Assembly (NCBI GenBank): GCA_013433145.1 | Contig: CM024181.1 | Location: 3,968,001 to 4,032,000 of the forward strand | DNA from: Ascaris suum | Lineage: Eukaryota > Nematoda > Chromadorea > Rhabditida > Ascarididae | Direction of reading: 5' to 3' | DNA length: 64,000 nt | In this document: piece after piece, positions 1 through 14,500 of the stretch | How the letters are laid out: every line of letters starts with the position of its first letter | Numbering within the stretch: position 1 is the first letter of the stretch | The notes under the pieces: generated by a model | The model's input: the letters and a program-made list of their open reading frames with translations, nothing else | Told to the model about the DNA's origin: nothing | Database searches by the model: none | Position numbers and translations under genes: made by a program

Positions 1-3000
1 CAATGGACGAGGCTGACCGCAACCGCGTCGAAATTAATTGATCGGTTAAGCAGCAATTATTTAGAATATTTCACCAGCTTACTGGCGTTTGTCCAAGCAA
101 TTCAAGTAATAATTCATCAATTTGCAACCCCTCATACACTTAATTTTGTGCACTCATAATTAAAATTTAGCGGCGTGCATTGCGTGTATGCTGCTCCAAT
201 CGAGCGTAAATGTCTATGTGCATATAAACGATAAAAGTGTTTTGACACCCATTTAGATCCCAATAGCCGGCTTAGCTTCATTTCTGGGAATTTCTTTCTG
301 AAATCCAACTAAAATTTCATATGATGACCGCATTTTAGAAAAAGAACCCCTCCCCATTAACCTTAAATCTTAACGTCACTAATCGTTAATCTTTATGTGC
401 CTTTACAGCATTAATTTAATAGATTATTTCGTTGAATTTTCTTTTAAAAGGACGTTCATAAACCACTTGTAGAAGTCAACGCTTGAAAAAAAACAACTGC
501 TGTAATAAATAATTAGGAGATAATGGAAATCAATTGCATAAAACGGCATAGTGCAACGTCATCAATTTTCGGATTTGGATTGCATTTGCAATATGGAATT
601 GCAAATTGCAAAACTAAATTATATTGTAGACTGCGACCATATGGATAATAGTGTAAGAATCGGCTCTTCTTGACTCGTCTAGTCGTCCAGGTCTCCTTGA
701 GGATCTGCAGTTTCTGCCGAAATGCGGTCGAATAAGCTGTGAGACGACATTGGTATAATGGTGAATAGTTTTCACACTTATACTATAAGATTTCAAACGA
801 GTATGGGATGGCTTCGATCGTCGGCCCATTCGCCCTTAAGAACAGTCTAAAGCTGCAATGAATACAGGAGCACATCAATCGCTTTTCTATGCTCCAGATT
901 CTGCCTCGAGCTAGCCTCATGACACATGCTAGGCAGTCGTTTCTTTCATCTGCCTCTATGCTCTTGACGACTTACTTTGTACGGCAACTGTTCCCGCTTG
1001 ATCAATAGCCAACTGGTCTACCTTACGATAGAACATTTAATGAACTGGACTGGAACGCTTTCGTCTATTTTCAACGACATTGCACATGAAGAAAATTATG
1101 TTCACTTTAAAGAAAATGTTCAAAATTATGTCTCACTTTAAGATATTACATTTTGCATTAACATTTTTGTATGTGGACTGAAGATTGCATAAAATGCAAT
1201 GATTCATTGCAATCATTACGCAATTTCGAAGTATTGTAGATAGAGGGGTAGCTTTTTTTTGTAGAATCACATAAGGACGTTTCAGTGAACACAAATGAGT
1301 TTACTGGTTTAAATTATCGACTCATCCTTTAACTTCATTTCTTTCAAAATTATCGATTAGTTTTTTGCATATTGTGCAATATTTGTAAGAATCGAAATGA
1401 CGCTCGGCTTCGATTAAGGAGAATCAACATTTTATTGATTGATTTTTGCATCGGTATTCGTGTGGCTTTATAATGAGGCAAATTTATTGCTGTTTTAATT
1501 GAAGAAAAAATGAGGTAAGTTTTACTTGTTTTTACCCGACTTAATAACATGATATGCACTGTTTTCATTCACTGAACTAAACAACAGTTTTCGCGAGTAC
1601 CAATTTAAAAAAAAATTAAACTTGCGAAATAAGTTACCACTTATTTTAACCATTCCAGTCGATCCCATAAGTCTCCACAGCAGATCAAAGAAATTATTAT
1701 CTGCTTGTTTGTTTGTCTGCTTGTCTGCTTGCTCGTTTGTTTATTTATTTTACTGTCTCCCACAAGCGTAAAATGGAACTTGATGATTGTAGATAAGTGC
1801 GAGCTTTTTCAGATCGTTGATCGATCAATTAGACAATATGCATAAAAGGCCAGGTCGAAGCCTAAATTTTGCCCATCAAATTTATGACTAGAATTTCAGT
1901 GGTTCCCAAGTTGAAATTACCATGTAGACAAGTCGAAACAACTACATATATATTGACCTGGAATGTCGTAATGTTCCCCATATATGCAAATTTGTAATCG
2001 TGAGAAATCTTTCTATAATATAATATATGCAGATTTGATGCAAAAGACTATCGTTAATTAAGATAATTGAGCGCAAATTTTAATACTTCACTATAAGCAC
2101 TATGTCAAAATATTCGCCTATCTTAAAGGGATATTGGCTCGATATAGGGAGCATTCCGTCGGGTAGTAAAGGTGTGTATTACACGGTGTACCGCATAGGT
2201 CGGCACTCCTTTTACGGCGAGCCGGCGTCGCCTTTGACTTCTGTCTCGTCGTTCGACGCCTCTCGCCTCCGACAACGATTGCGCACTCTCGTCGCACATT
2301 CACGTTATTGTCACTTCCGGCCTGCAAATCGTCCCTTTTACAACGTCTCTTAATGTCGGTTGATCCTTTTAATTATATATGCGATACTACCACCTCACCC
2401 TTGTGAGTATTGATAGATGAGACATGTTTGTACATATATAATGCAATGGGACACATGTGCTCTAAATAGGTAACCCGAAATTACAGAGCATACTTGCTGC
2501 ATCGGTATGGAGAAATCGAGTACGGATCCATGATACATCAACAACTCTTCCGACAAGACAATGTTCACACACTAGATCTCAACTGAAGAAATAGATGGCT
2601 TAGTAATATGAAGGCATATTTGTATAGTGGAAATAAATGAGAATTGATTTTTTTTCTGAACTGATTTTATTGATAAGTAAAATGATTTTAGTGATAACGA
2701 ATTAACACGGATTTGTTCTCTTTTGAAAGTGGCAGAATATAGAAGCGAAAAGCGTTTTTGTGGAAACTAAAAGTGATATACATGTCGCTCAAATTCGTGA
2801 ATTCTAGCTCATGAATTCCTTGGTCGAAAATTACAAATGCAATAAATCTTCAGTTCAATCTCTTTTTATGTCGATATTAAGATATATTCGCCACTGCTAT
2901 GATCGCTTCCTTACAAATAATTGCTGACCATCATGACATTGATAAGAGCAACCGGAAGTTGTGCTTGAAATTAAGGTTAGGTTGAAAAGTATGCCGGTCG

Positions 3001-4050
3001 ATTATCGGTTTATTTTTGGGCAAATATATATGGTGTACCGCTCGAAGATGATGTGTGAAGCTCAAAAATGGTTCACCTTCAGTTTAGTGTACAGCTCGAA
3101 AGATGGCATCTGAACGTTTTAAGATATTCCTCTACGTAACCAGTAAAATGCAAATATTACTGGTAACATATTTTATGCCGGATCAGCAATGAACTTACTT
3201 TGTGATAACATCATTAAATGAACTTATAGAAATAAGTGTAATTGAAATGAGGCACTCAACTAAGAAGGAGATGCATTAACCGCAATAGGGATGAAATTTA
3301 TTAAATATGGAATGAAGAGTGCATTTAGTCGTCACTGATTTCGACAAAACCATGACAATGTAATTTATGGGGGGCACAATCTTAGCTTTTGCTATTCGAT
3401 ATCTTCGTTATGCAATTCCCTTGACGATCCTCACGATCGCTTCTCCCAACCACCATATACGCGTGTCATATTTGCTGCAATTGTGATCCACATCAACGCC
3501 CAACGACACCCATCTTGCTAGACAATATAATCTCGCAGATATTAGCTTGACAATAGAGACATAATTATTAAAAAAACATAATTCAAATGAGTAAATAAAT
3601 ATAATACAATGACTTTGAAATGGAATAAACAACATAGTAGAGTAAATATAATGATCGTGGAGCAATCTTACAAGGACTTTATTAAATACGGATAATATCC
3701 GCAAAAGAGAGACTTTTAAAATGAAACCATTTGACGCTTTTGGTGGAGGAAGGAATGCTAAGAGTTTTTTTTTTTTGGCTGCTTAAATTATTTGTGCAAG
3801 AATTTTATTCAATTACTTCATATGAGACTTTTATTACTTCAATTAGAAATGGAATTGAGTACCATTTATGTTGTAACAGATATGAATTTATGCAAAAAAT
3901 AGTAAAATTCTGCGGCCTAGCAACATGAAGACAAGGCAATATTTTCTAACTTTACGATGAAACATCTCTGAAAGTTTGGATTTTCTTATGAACTTGAAAT
4001 GTGGTTTTTTCTTTCCTAGATATAATATTTTCGGGTCGAATATGAATGTT
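1..4050. other. No supportable gene
   Basis: AT-rich DNA with only short ORFs and no chain of phase-compatible exons that I could build. A GC-richer patch at about 2,160-2,345 contains overlapping ORFs on both strands (83 codons plus, 69 minus), neither recognisable. A CTTG/TTTG-rich simple stretch lies at about 1,698-1,750. Confidence 0.5.
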
Positions 4051-4079
4051 TTCATTAATGTTCAAATGACAGCAAGAAG

Positions 4080-4331
4080 ATGTTTTGGAAATTACAGAAT
4101 TACGTTGATGTTAAATTTAATAATGAAGAAGGAATGAAGCATATACTAGATAGGGTTTCTAATGGAACTTATACGGTAGTTCACTATGGAATCTATAAGA
4201 ATGGAACACATAAATGTATTTCAAAAAAAATGCAGATATACTGTGAGGGAAATGGTGAGCAAATAATGCAGTTAAAATGTGCGCATTGGTTGGGCGCTAT
4301 TCACGAGGCAATCAAATATCTTCGCCAATAA
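4080..4331 (+). other. Unrecognised 83-codon ORF, possible last exon or relic
   Basis: This ORF is open from about 4,051, has an ATG at 4,080 and ends in two tandem TAA stops. The translation has balanced composition, including the segments HYGIYKNGTHKC and AHWLGAIHEAIKYLRQ, so it looks more protein-like than most ORFs nearby. The possible 3' splice site at about 4,019 (TTTCCTAG) does not lead into this frame without a stop. I recognise no family. It may be chance or the remnant of a gene. Confidence 0.2.
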
Positions 4332-5478
4332 TAATGCTCGTTGAATGTCAGTGTTTTGCGATTTCCTTTCATAGATTCGACAATGAAGAATTGCTTGCAC
4401 CACTGAAGTGAATCGCTTCTCCATACATTTTTTTTTTCGTTTCCTCAGCTCCATCTTGAAGGGAGAGATTTGAGACAATTCAATGTCACCTCATTGTGCA
4501 ACGATCATTCCCAACAACCACATCTAAAGCATCTATTGATCTATGTGTATGTGTATATGTCTAATTGTGTTTTGGCAGCTATATTCGTATGCATTCATGT
4601 AGGCAGCATGTTTTTCCAGTCTACAGAATTAAGCTCCATGGGGCTCCTCTATCTGACGTAACCAGTCAAACCCACTCGAAGCGGAGGAGCTTTTCACACC
4701 AACAGAGGCTCGCTCTAGGAAATCTCTACCCTCTGGAAATCTGCCGTCGTGCCGCGGGATTTCGTAGGGGCCAAGGGCACCCAATGGAATGGAGGGTTGG
4801 AAAACCTCTACTATTACGATGTCTGCTGTGCCGTGTCGTTTTCACATAAAGTTGCAATAGAAGCAATTTTTGAAAACTCGCAGACCTGACTTGATATTCA
4901 TGACTCCTTTGATACAAAGTTGCGACTGAAATCCAAGAGGTGTGCTTGCGCCAGACACATTCCCATTCACAGCAGAATGTAGCTGCCAGAGGGATTATTG
5001 AAATTTATATGTTAATGGAGAGGGTCGTTTAAGGGATGGTTGAAGAACTGATTGTGGTAATGTTGCCTGGTTCTCAAATAAGTAAGCTGCAATGATGATG
5101 CGGAGGATGCGGGGTTCTCGTGGATCTCACTAATTACGAAAATGAAAAACAACAACAAATCCGAGATTGTTGGCAAAATGCACAGCTCTAGAAGGTGACA
5201 GCTTGATATAATGCATTATAGTTTTGACTATATTTTATCGCTATGAAGAAATGTAAAGCTCATTAATTTTTCAAAGCAGAAAGACATAAAATAACGCACT
5301 ATCAGAAATTTTTTACACGGTGAAATGTAACGTGATACACTCAATAAAATATATTAAATCAAAATTTCTGAAATTTTTGTGCCCACAATATAGCTGAAGG
5401 AACCTCCGAAATGCTTGATGAAGCATAAAGCTGTAAAATCTTCCAAATTTCGGACACAGCAACGTAAATCAAAATAGC

Positions 5479-5937
5479 TTAAAAAATCAGAGTGAATTGG
5501 CAACACCAGTTTGCGAAGTCTCTGCTAATTGCTGCTTCTCTAATACTCATTGAAATATTGTTCCTTTTGTTGTTTCCGACTCTAAGAGTTGAAAATAAGT
5601 TGCGGATCGCATGTGTACACGACTGACCTTCCAGCATTTTTCCAAGGCTGGAAAAGGCGAAGAGCGTAGAGAAGAATGGGATGATAGAATATGTCGAATT
5701 AATGTAAGCGGATACACAGATTTCCATTTTATATCTCATGCGATCATCCCAATAAGCTAGAGATCGAAATGTGTCTTTCATTAGCCGACAAATGTGTAAC
5801 TTGAAAGTGTTGTAAAGCATTTTTGATATCAAATTGAACGACGTTTTTTCCTTCACGAGATTCATTTCTTTTATGGCTTCAATTGCACGAGTCTGTGCCG
5901 GACGATTTTTGCAAGAAAGACATCCTGAAAGCAACAC
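5479..5937 (-). other. Unrecognised 152-codon minus-strand ORF
   Basis: This is the longest ORF in the first 8 kb. On the minus strand a good 3' splice site (GTTGCTTTCAG) lies just inside the start and a plausible 5' splice site (GAAG|GTCAGT) follows CTGGAAG near 5,626, so part of the ORF could be an internal exon of about 100 codons. The exon-like part includes CLSCKNRPAQTR and SLAYWDDRMRYKME. No family is recognised and no partner exon was found; a decayed mobile element is possible. Confidence 0.22.
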
Positions 5938-6189
5938 ATTTTCGGCTCCACTGTATTATAAAGTTAAATGCGTTGCATCTACGATATATGCCTATAAATT
6001 GGCGTATTTTTTTGCGTCACCGTTGTCTTTCTTTATGACGATCACATTTGCAAGTTTCCACTCCCTCAGAATGTTTCCCCGTTGAAATGATTCAATTAAG
6101 AAGAGAGCAGAGTTCTTCCACGATCCGATTTTTTCTCAACTTTTGCTCTTTCTTTATAACTCTATCAAACTCTGATATTTTGCTTGCTT

Positions 6190-6790
6190 AAGGGCAAATG
6201 TCTTTATAAAATATCCACATTCAGCTCGTCGAGCTTTAATCTATACCATTTTCCGTTATGTTTTCTGATTTTGTCCTTTATAACCGGATATCCTCTTTTA
6301 CAATTTATTACAAAATTGGTATTTCTCTACTGTAACTGGTGCGTCAAGTTTCCCTTCACCGTATCTCGTATCTCGTTCGAACACACTGCCTACGGAGTTC
6401 TACGGCGAATTTTTTCAGCCCGCTAAAGCAAGATCCGCTTTTTCAACACCCTTCACAGAGATAAGGAAACATATGGAGCTCCCATGGGAGGCACTTGGTC
6501 TCAGAAGGTACCTGTCCTATCTCCATCCTGTCCTATTTTCCATTACCTTCTGATTACATCTATTATATCCTGTTATCTCCCTTGCAATACGCTGCTGTTT
6601 TATTATTACCATGTGTGCTTCATGTTTCCCTTCAAGGTGTATTGTTCGAACACAGTGCCTGGTAGAGTTTCGTCGTATTTCTGCCACTCTGTGAAGAATC
6701 TCCTGAAGTTCGCGAAGGCAAGACCAGCTTCTTTAGCGTCCCTCACGGAGGGAATATTTTTGTTGACCCGCGGGGCTCGGTTCCAAAGCT
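6190..6790. repeat. Degenerate tandem duplication, about 280 bp unit
   Basis: Two diverged copies lie side by side, roughly 6,190-6,480 and 6,480-6,790. Shared landmarks are TTTCCCTTCA followed by GTTCGAACACA, a GCAAGA-C-GCTTCTT block and CCCT(T)CAC-GAGG. Read on the minus strand the right copy is open for 77 codons (6,606-6,839), including AGLAFANFRRFFTEWQKYDE, while the left copy carries stops. This may be a repeated, decayed coding unit of an unknown mobile element. Confidence 0.4.
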
Positions 6791-6859
6791 CTGGGTAAGA
6801 GCGGGGAATTCCTCGGACACGGCTGCCTTTGTGGTCCAAAATTTATGTCATCTTTACGG

Positions 6860-8496
6860 GGGGGGGGGGGGCTATGAAGCGGGCCCGGCGGAGGAATGAT
6901 GGTGCACTCCAAACACTAGTATGCATGTATAAATGCGTACATGTATGTACTATAAAAGTTATCCAATTTTTCACCTTTGGTTACATGTGCTTCGTCCTTT
7001 CGAGGTTATTGCTTGCAGAATGCATCAATTCACAGGATTACGCATCAGAGCTCTCGATTCCTTTCTTTAGCAAGTCCATTCGAGGAATTCAGACGAGGAA
7101 ATGAGGCATTAGCATATGAGAGAGAGAGAAAAAAAGAAGGTATGACAATGAAATCATTCGATTGGATAGAAGCAACTTGAAGAGTGACTTCGTCTCTGCA
7201 AGATCATCGCTTTCCTTAGTTCAGATGCGTCGATGGAGTTCATATGGCTTTCGGTGATTATCGAGGTTTGAAATAAACCTCCCGTCCGTGGCCCTCATAA
7301 CTGATTTTCTCCTACGCCTATATATCAGACAATTTGTGAACAATAACGCATAAAAAATTCGCATATCTATAGCAGCGTACTCTTAAATAGGTATCTCAAG
7401 TGACGATGAGTTGCATGCAGTTACGACGCTGACCTATGGAATATACGTTAAAACTGTAGGTGTCGGGAATGTTTAATTTGTCAGGAGCTGTTTTGGTTGC
7501 GTTTTTGTTATCCTACTTAATAATAATATTATCGAAAAGCTAGCTCGAGGTCGAGCACTTAGTGGCCTGATCTTTTTTTTGCTTCAGACAAACGATGAGG
7601 TGAGGATCTCTCAGTGCGCAAGGATCTGCTCCAACTAGCCCGCTCAGTCAGTAAATCCCTTCTGCAGTTTTCTGCGCATTATACAAGAACCATACCTTAT
7701 TACATAAATGTAAATATGTGTCGAAATAGCTTTAACTCAGTAATTACTAAAGCTTGATACTATGATAAAATGTAATATGCATCTTATATATCAGAGGATG
7801 ATGATTGATCTATTAACCATTAAATTACGATAAAATGCAATCATATTTAAACGTTTTTACCTCGTTTTAATAACCAAAAAAACGAGATCAATGTGGTAAA
7901 ATTTAATGCGCATTCTTGCGATGCTAAATGCATTCTAACAACTTCAATTCTACGCATTTTAACCATCGGATGGCAGCATGATATATCATTCGTATAGTGA
8001 AAAATAAACCTTTTAGAGAGGATTCATACAAGTAGCTGGAGGATCACTTTGAATCGCAAATACATTTTATTGTATATGATTTGTTATTTATTGATAATTT
8101 ATGAAAGCGGTTGGTCTAATTAGCAGAATTGTTGCAAAGCATGAAGCTATGCAAATTAACGACATTGAACGTTATGGTAACTTACCTTTTCGTAGCGATG
8201 CTCATTTTCTAGGATTTTATAATGTCAGGTGGTTGCTTCATTCTCATGCTTCTTCTCGCGTCGACTTTACGCGCTGTTTCGTCGCATGTCAACAGCGTGC
8301 AATCGAATCAACGTTTTACTATGCACACAGGTATGAGCACAATACGGTTTTTATGTAAATTAGTGGAATTTTAACTCATTTCTATTGAGTTTGATTAATT
8401 TCACTCAGTTCCGATCCATTAGAAGTTTCACGATCGCATTTAGTAGAGCTTCTTAACACTTCTGGCATATGAAGATGGAGACTATTCACAGCGTTA
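6860..8496. other. No supportable gene; upstream region of the next gene
   Basis: A G-homopolymer run lies at about 6,861-6,871 and a GA-rich stretch near 7,119-7,135. ORFs at 6,829-7,104 and 8,101-8,358 show no family features and no phase-compatible neighbours. The promoter of the gene starting at 8,512 presumably lies here, but I see no defined element. Confidence 0.4.
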
Positions 8497-8506
8497 TCTT
8501 GTTTAG
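8497..8506 (+). promoter_or_regulatory. Possible 3' splice site or trans-splice acceptor before first ATG
   Basis: The sequence TTATCTTGTTTAG ends at 8,506, five bases before the ATG at 8,512. In nematodes such a site directly before a start codon can accept a spliced leader, or it could end an intron in the 5' UTR. It supports the ATG at 8,512 as the start. Confidence 0.35.
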
Positions 8507-8511
8507 GTGAA

Positions 8512-11500
8512 GTGAATGGCGAAACAGTTCCGTATAAACTTTTGCACATAGGTAATATAACGATGATTGCATGCTCGTTAGTGCTATTATGCAATAACTG
8601 CTCGAAAAAAAAGAATGCGGAGCCACAGAAGCGAAGTATAGGAAATGAAAGACAGGTAAGATCTTCAAGCGATACCTCAAGTTTTCTTGAAACTCTCTTT
8701 AAACGGTTCTTTCAGGTGGCATTTAGTGGGATTGAAGCGCCACACTCATAGCAAAAAAACTTTACAGATACCTTGCAATTTCTATTTGTAAACTTCAGCT
8801 AATACTTTGATCAATGCAAGAAGGACTTTCCTTGAAATTTCCACATTGCATAAATTTTTGCGACATTCGTTTTCATGCTTTTTCGCCTTCCCTTTTCGTC
8901 ACATCCCATCTCTCTATGACCAATTTATCCCTCTCATAAATAACTGTATTTTCCCTGTATAGGAATAGACGAACCACATAAATAAACAAATAAACAATTG
9001 AATAAATGAAATGGGTGAATTCTAAATAACTCAGGAAATAAGCACAAATCTTCAAAGAGTCACTCTGTAGCTGCGATGATTTTTTGCATTGTTCATTTAG
9101 CGTATTGAATGAGCATAGATCACCATTATTACTAAAAATATCTCCGAAAAATAGCCTATTTAAATTTGATGTAAACGTTTAAAAAAAGTTTGAACTAAAA
9201 AATTTCGACTGTTCCAAATAAGAAGATTTTAGATTTTATTGCATCTCTAATTAAGGTTAATGAATGATGATCCCACTAATAAAAAACATAAAAATTCTCT
9301 CATATCACAACAGATCGACAATTTCATGAATAAGTAGAAAATAATAATACCTATAATATCACTTGAAGAATTTATTCGTTGTTGAAAAAAATATCGATAA
9401 AGTTTTAAGAAATTATGGAAAAAACTTTGAAAGTATTTTCATGTGAAAATGTTCTTTTCAAAAAAGCTCTCAAGCCAATGAAAGTATTTACTCAGACAAA
9501 GAAGAAATTCAATGATCAACGAATGAAGAAGCAAACACGAAAACATAGTAATAATATGGCGGATTGTGAGGTTAGAACAAGCTCAGCAGATCCCTTCGAT
9601 GTTGTCAATATGGAACTCAGAAAGCTCTCTGAAGAAAAGGTCGCATTTCTTTTTTTTTTTTCATACTTATTGCATAGAGTTGATTTCTTATATTAGATGG
9701 TTCTGAAGAAGTATTCATTAAAATGGTTTTATGCAAATAGGTTACAAATTGAAATACTCACTGTGAGTGGAATTTTCTCGCAACTTTCTTGTGCATGTCG
9801 AGCAGTAATTCCGCTTTGATCTTTGTCAACCCACAGGAAACTTTTTTCTATGGGTTGCTGAGGTTTCGTTCATTTATTAGTGTGGTGATATTTGTGCGTC
9901 GAATGATTCTCTCAAGCGAAAAGGCGTGCTCTTGAGTTTGCAACATCCTCATATTTATAAATATTTGCAATATGAATGCGGCCAACCAACCAAAATTAGT
10001 GCGGATGAATGTGATTTGATTTGATTTAAAGGAAAAAAAAATTAAATTTTATCATGGTCAACACGGAATCCCCTAGGTTTTAAGGCCTTTTGTGGAAAAA
10101 ATATCAGCCCATATATCTGGTCATCTGAGTCCTGACATCTTGTCACCTCAACCCTGACATCTTTTCACCTCAGCCTTAATACCTCGTTCTCAGAATCCTC
10201 ATACTGAGTTCTCATTGACTGAAAGACCTTGCACAACAATCGTTACAATGAAATTGGGTTTTCAGAAGACGCATAGAAAACACAAACATCATCACAGGTA
10301 AGTTCCATGTTTATATTTTCTAGCTTTTCGAGATTTTTCACCTGATCGATTTGAAATTATTAGCAAAGGTTTATGCAAATATGAATCTAATAAACAATTT
10401 TTCTATTATACAAAAAATTGGTGGCTAATTTCACCCCTGAGAGAGGATTTCTTACTGTAGGAAATTTCACGTAATACGTGGAGAGGCAAAATATGGCAAT
10501 ATAAAAATGCTATCTAATTTTTTAGAGTCGTTTTTTTTCATGGCCTTAGGCTAATAGAACATTCATTCTAGTCGAAATTGGTTGCCAAAGTTGGATTTAT
10601 TCATGGGCAATGATGTAGATGGTGGATCACACAACCATCTCACAATAAATTCCCATAAAGATTAAAAAATATTGCACAATCAGTAGCATATTGAAATACG
10701 CAAAATCGTTTTGCCGTCGGTCCTAAATTGATCAAACCACACTGTCTTCGAAAATAAACGAAAAATTCCTCTGAAGTGGGTGGGGGTGGGGGAGGGGAGG
10801 GGAACGTAGACTAGAAATCCATTTGAGGTGGGTGAAGATCAGAAAAAGAGGAGATAGGGTCTGTTGCCGTCACGAGTATTCTGAAGCTAGATGCTTACAG
10901 ATAGAACTAAACATTTGATATACAAAGCGATTTAATTTTTCATCTATCATTATTTTATAGGCGAGTTTTGATGATTTCCATCGCCAAAAAGATTCGTTCT
11001 TTCAGGAAGCACCATCATAAAAAGCGAAGGTCGAAAAGTAAGCACATTGATGACTCGGGACCATGTTCTTCAACAACGAAAAAAGGTAACGACATATTGT
11101 CAAATTCATTTATTCCAGAAAGAAATCCACAGCTTTTATTTCGAGTTATTAATTTATCAATTCCAATTAAGAAATTACTTACTAGTGCTAACACTCAAAT
11201 AGAACTTATTCAGGAACCACCACTTATGAAACCATATATAATTGAGTGAAGCCGCAACTTTTGCTTCTTTTGATGAATGAAGCAAAATTGCATCATCTAT
11301 AGTGATGATGGGAGGAGTTATTACAGCGCAGAAAGAAAGTCGCTAATGATCAATATCGCTCATTTTCCTTTATCCTTTATCATGACAATCCTTTATCGCT
11401 CATATTATTTCAAAAAATTTTTCGTTGTTTTTGTCTTTACAAACTTCACAAATTTGGAGTTAATTGTGATTTTTCAATTCATTGGATTTGAATTTTCCAA

Positions 11501-14500
11501 AATTCCAAAAAAAAAATTTCAATTTTTTAAATTTCGAAAAATGCGGCGAATTAATTTCCTCTTTGCTCGAATAAATGCGTTATTGCAGAGAAAATCTCTT
11601 CGACATTCGAAATCAATCGAAAGAATTCCGAAAGAACGCAACAAAGATCGGAGCATTTTATTGTGAGGTCTATGAAAGAATCACGAGAGGAACCATGCTC
11701 GAACATTCCGAATGAATTTCACACATTTGGAGGTATTATTACAACGATTGATATTTGCGAAATTTCATTCACATATCGCTAATCTGATCGTTAAATTTTT
11801 AGAGAAGTTTCCACCTCATTAGTTTTGAAGGAAAATTTTTATGCTGGTGATCTTATCACTAACTTGAAAAAACGATAATTTTATCACTGATTTATAAATC
11901 ATCGCTTCATGGAGGAAACTAGAAACTTGAGAAATTGCCGCTATCGCAGATTACTTTTAACAGTGTAAAGTTGAAGCTGCAAAATTTCGACGATAGCGAG
12001 GTTAATTTTTTTTTTAACCGGCGATCATCGCCAATCTCTAGCTGTCGGGCATCAGACGATAGTCGAGCTTTTTAATTTTTAAAGCTTTTAATTGGATCAT
12101 TACACTTGTACCTGGCGGTTAAGACCTTCTTGAGGTGAATAATGTCCTGGTTAAATTTGCAAAATTTATAACATGGATAAGGGAAGTTGCGAGACTTTGC
12201 ATGAGATGGCTGCTCATCCTGCGATATTTAGTCGCGCAGTGAACGGAAGGGAATGTGAGAGAAGAAATTGAGATACCTGTCCGTGCCGTAATGTTCGACA
12301 GCTAGGAGCAGAATTCAAGCAATCGAAGATTGCCTCTAGGAATTGCCTTTAGTGAGAAGATTCCAGAGGCTAGAAAACTTTTTTTCTGGATAATTTTTCT
12401 ACAATATAATCTCAGGATTTCTGATGCTCTCTTAGAAATAATGAAGGTTTCAACTCTTCCTCGTATTTAATTGTCTTCTCGTTGCTCGTCATTCACTGGA
12501 AGTTCAGAAATTCATAGCCAATTTCTCCGTTCAGCTATGGGGGATGACCGTGATATAAGTGGTGTATTCCTGAATTGAAGCTCACGCCAACAGAAGCGCT
12601 CGTTATCCTCAACATAACTCCGTAGTTCTATCACTGCAGCTTCTCAATCCTCTCCCATTAATAGAATCATCTCTTCTAAAGACTTTTCCCCTATCAACCT
12701 ATTGTCTGGATTGGTCAATGCGCTTTGAATGATCAAATGATATGCTAACAATACATCTCCCATCCAAAAATTACTGTTATTTCACTAATAAGAGCGCATT
12801 TTTGCATTACGTAGCTCTTTTTCTCTTCTTCACGAAGCAAATAATAAGCTGCTCTCTAAGAAGAAATAAGGGCTTCTCTTAGTAAGATCCCATTCTCAGG
12901 CACTTCAGTGCAACGTACCTTCCGTCGGAACACGAACACTAGAAGAAAAGTCTGCTGTTATTGTTGTTATATGTGTGATTATACGGTAAACTGAAGCTTG
13001 TGCTCGTGACAGTACCGTCTAAATGATACAAGTATATGGCAAATGTGTACAAGTATGCGTTCCGCTAACAATGAAGTAAGAAAATTTGAAAATGCGAGAA
13101 TGGATATCATTATAGAAATTTGTTATATTAGGTTGTATTTTGTCTTTATTTAATTTCATTGCAGAGAGAGGTATGCATGTATCATTAAACGAAACAAGCA
13201 TTACGTATAATGAGGGCATGTCGAAAACGTTAGAAGGCTTGAAGCCAAGAGAATTCGTCAAAGGAGCGAAAGAGGTTAGAATTTTACCGAAATGATTTTG
13301 TCGCATACATAGTAAGGTAAGAATTTCACTCGAATAATTCCATCGCCTACAATGAGGTAAGAATTTTACCGGAATAACTCCATGATCCACCGCACCGTAA
13401 GGTAAGAGAATTTTACAGGAATAACTCGATCGCCTAGAGTGGTGCTAATATTTTAGCAACCGACTCAAGCAATGCTTATCTTTGCAAACCTAGTGCATAA
13501 TGCGAATACGCTTTTCTTTAACGATGCAGAATAGTCTTAATTCAGCGACTGGAGAGACGTCACTGTACAAAGTCTGTTTTTTAATGGTTGCGTTCGCTTT
13601 TGTGCGGATTTCCTGTCTGATTCCAATATTCTTTCATTGACGTCCTTCAAAGAAGTCCTTAGCGGGTCGTGACAAGTCTGGAAGCACCTTCCCGTATGGT
13701 CGAGACGATGAAGTCCTGAAGTTCCTTCCCGTATAGTTGAGACAGTACGTCTGGAATTTCCTTTTCGTAGAGTCGAGGCAATAAATCCGCAAGCGTAATT
13801 GAAAGAGTTGATTTGGGAGTAGATATGTTGATATTCTGTTGATAACGAGTATGCTTGTTTACAATTTCCGGATTTTATCCTTCATAAACACAATCCATGC
13901 ATCCGGAATTCTCTACGATAAAAGAATAAAAAAGCGATAAAACGCAGAAAATTCCAAAAGTTTTGTTTATTTTCGAAAAAATCCATCAATCCGGAAATGA
14001 AAGCATTAATATCGCAAACAGTTATGCGAATGGGTAAGAAAGCCTATATAGAACATCGCATACATCGGTTAGCTTTGTTTGTTGAAAATAAATCGTTGAT
14101 AGATGCGAATAGCACAAGGACAACGGGTCAGCAAGCATGCATATAAAACTCTCGACGACGTTGAAAGCGATTGGAGTTCAAGTGCTCGAGTCAATAATCC
14201 AGGCATTCGACATAAAAATAGAGGTGATATTATTAACTAAAGATCTGCCACTAGGTGTAACTTATTTAATTATTACTCATTAGTTATTTACTACTTACTA
14301 AACGTTATTCTTTTAACTACTACTTATTAATTATTTACTATTTATTAGCTATTACTTCAGCAGGTATTACTGATATAGTTTATGTAACTTTTAGGTGTTA
14401 AATATTTGTAATTATATAAATAAAAGACATGTGACACTTTTAATAAGATATAGGGAAGATTTTTCAGTATTATAATACACCGATATGCAAATTAGAATTT

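Noticed and set aside
11086..11249. Read-through of the fourth exon of the orphan gene to a stop at 11,249
   Set aside because: A good donor at 11,085 joins in phase to the exon at 11,589, and the following exons continue in phase. The read-through form remains possible as an alternative end but is less supported.
13019..13390. 123-codon minus-strand ORF
   Set aside because: It lies opposite a phase-matched plus-strand exon and the donor-like tandem repeat, which keeps the frame open.
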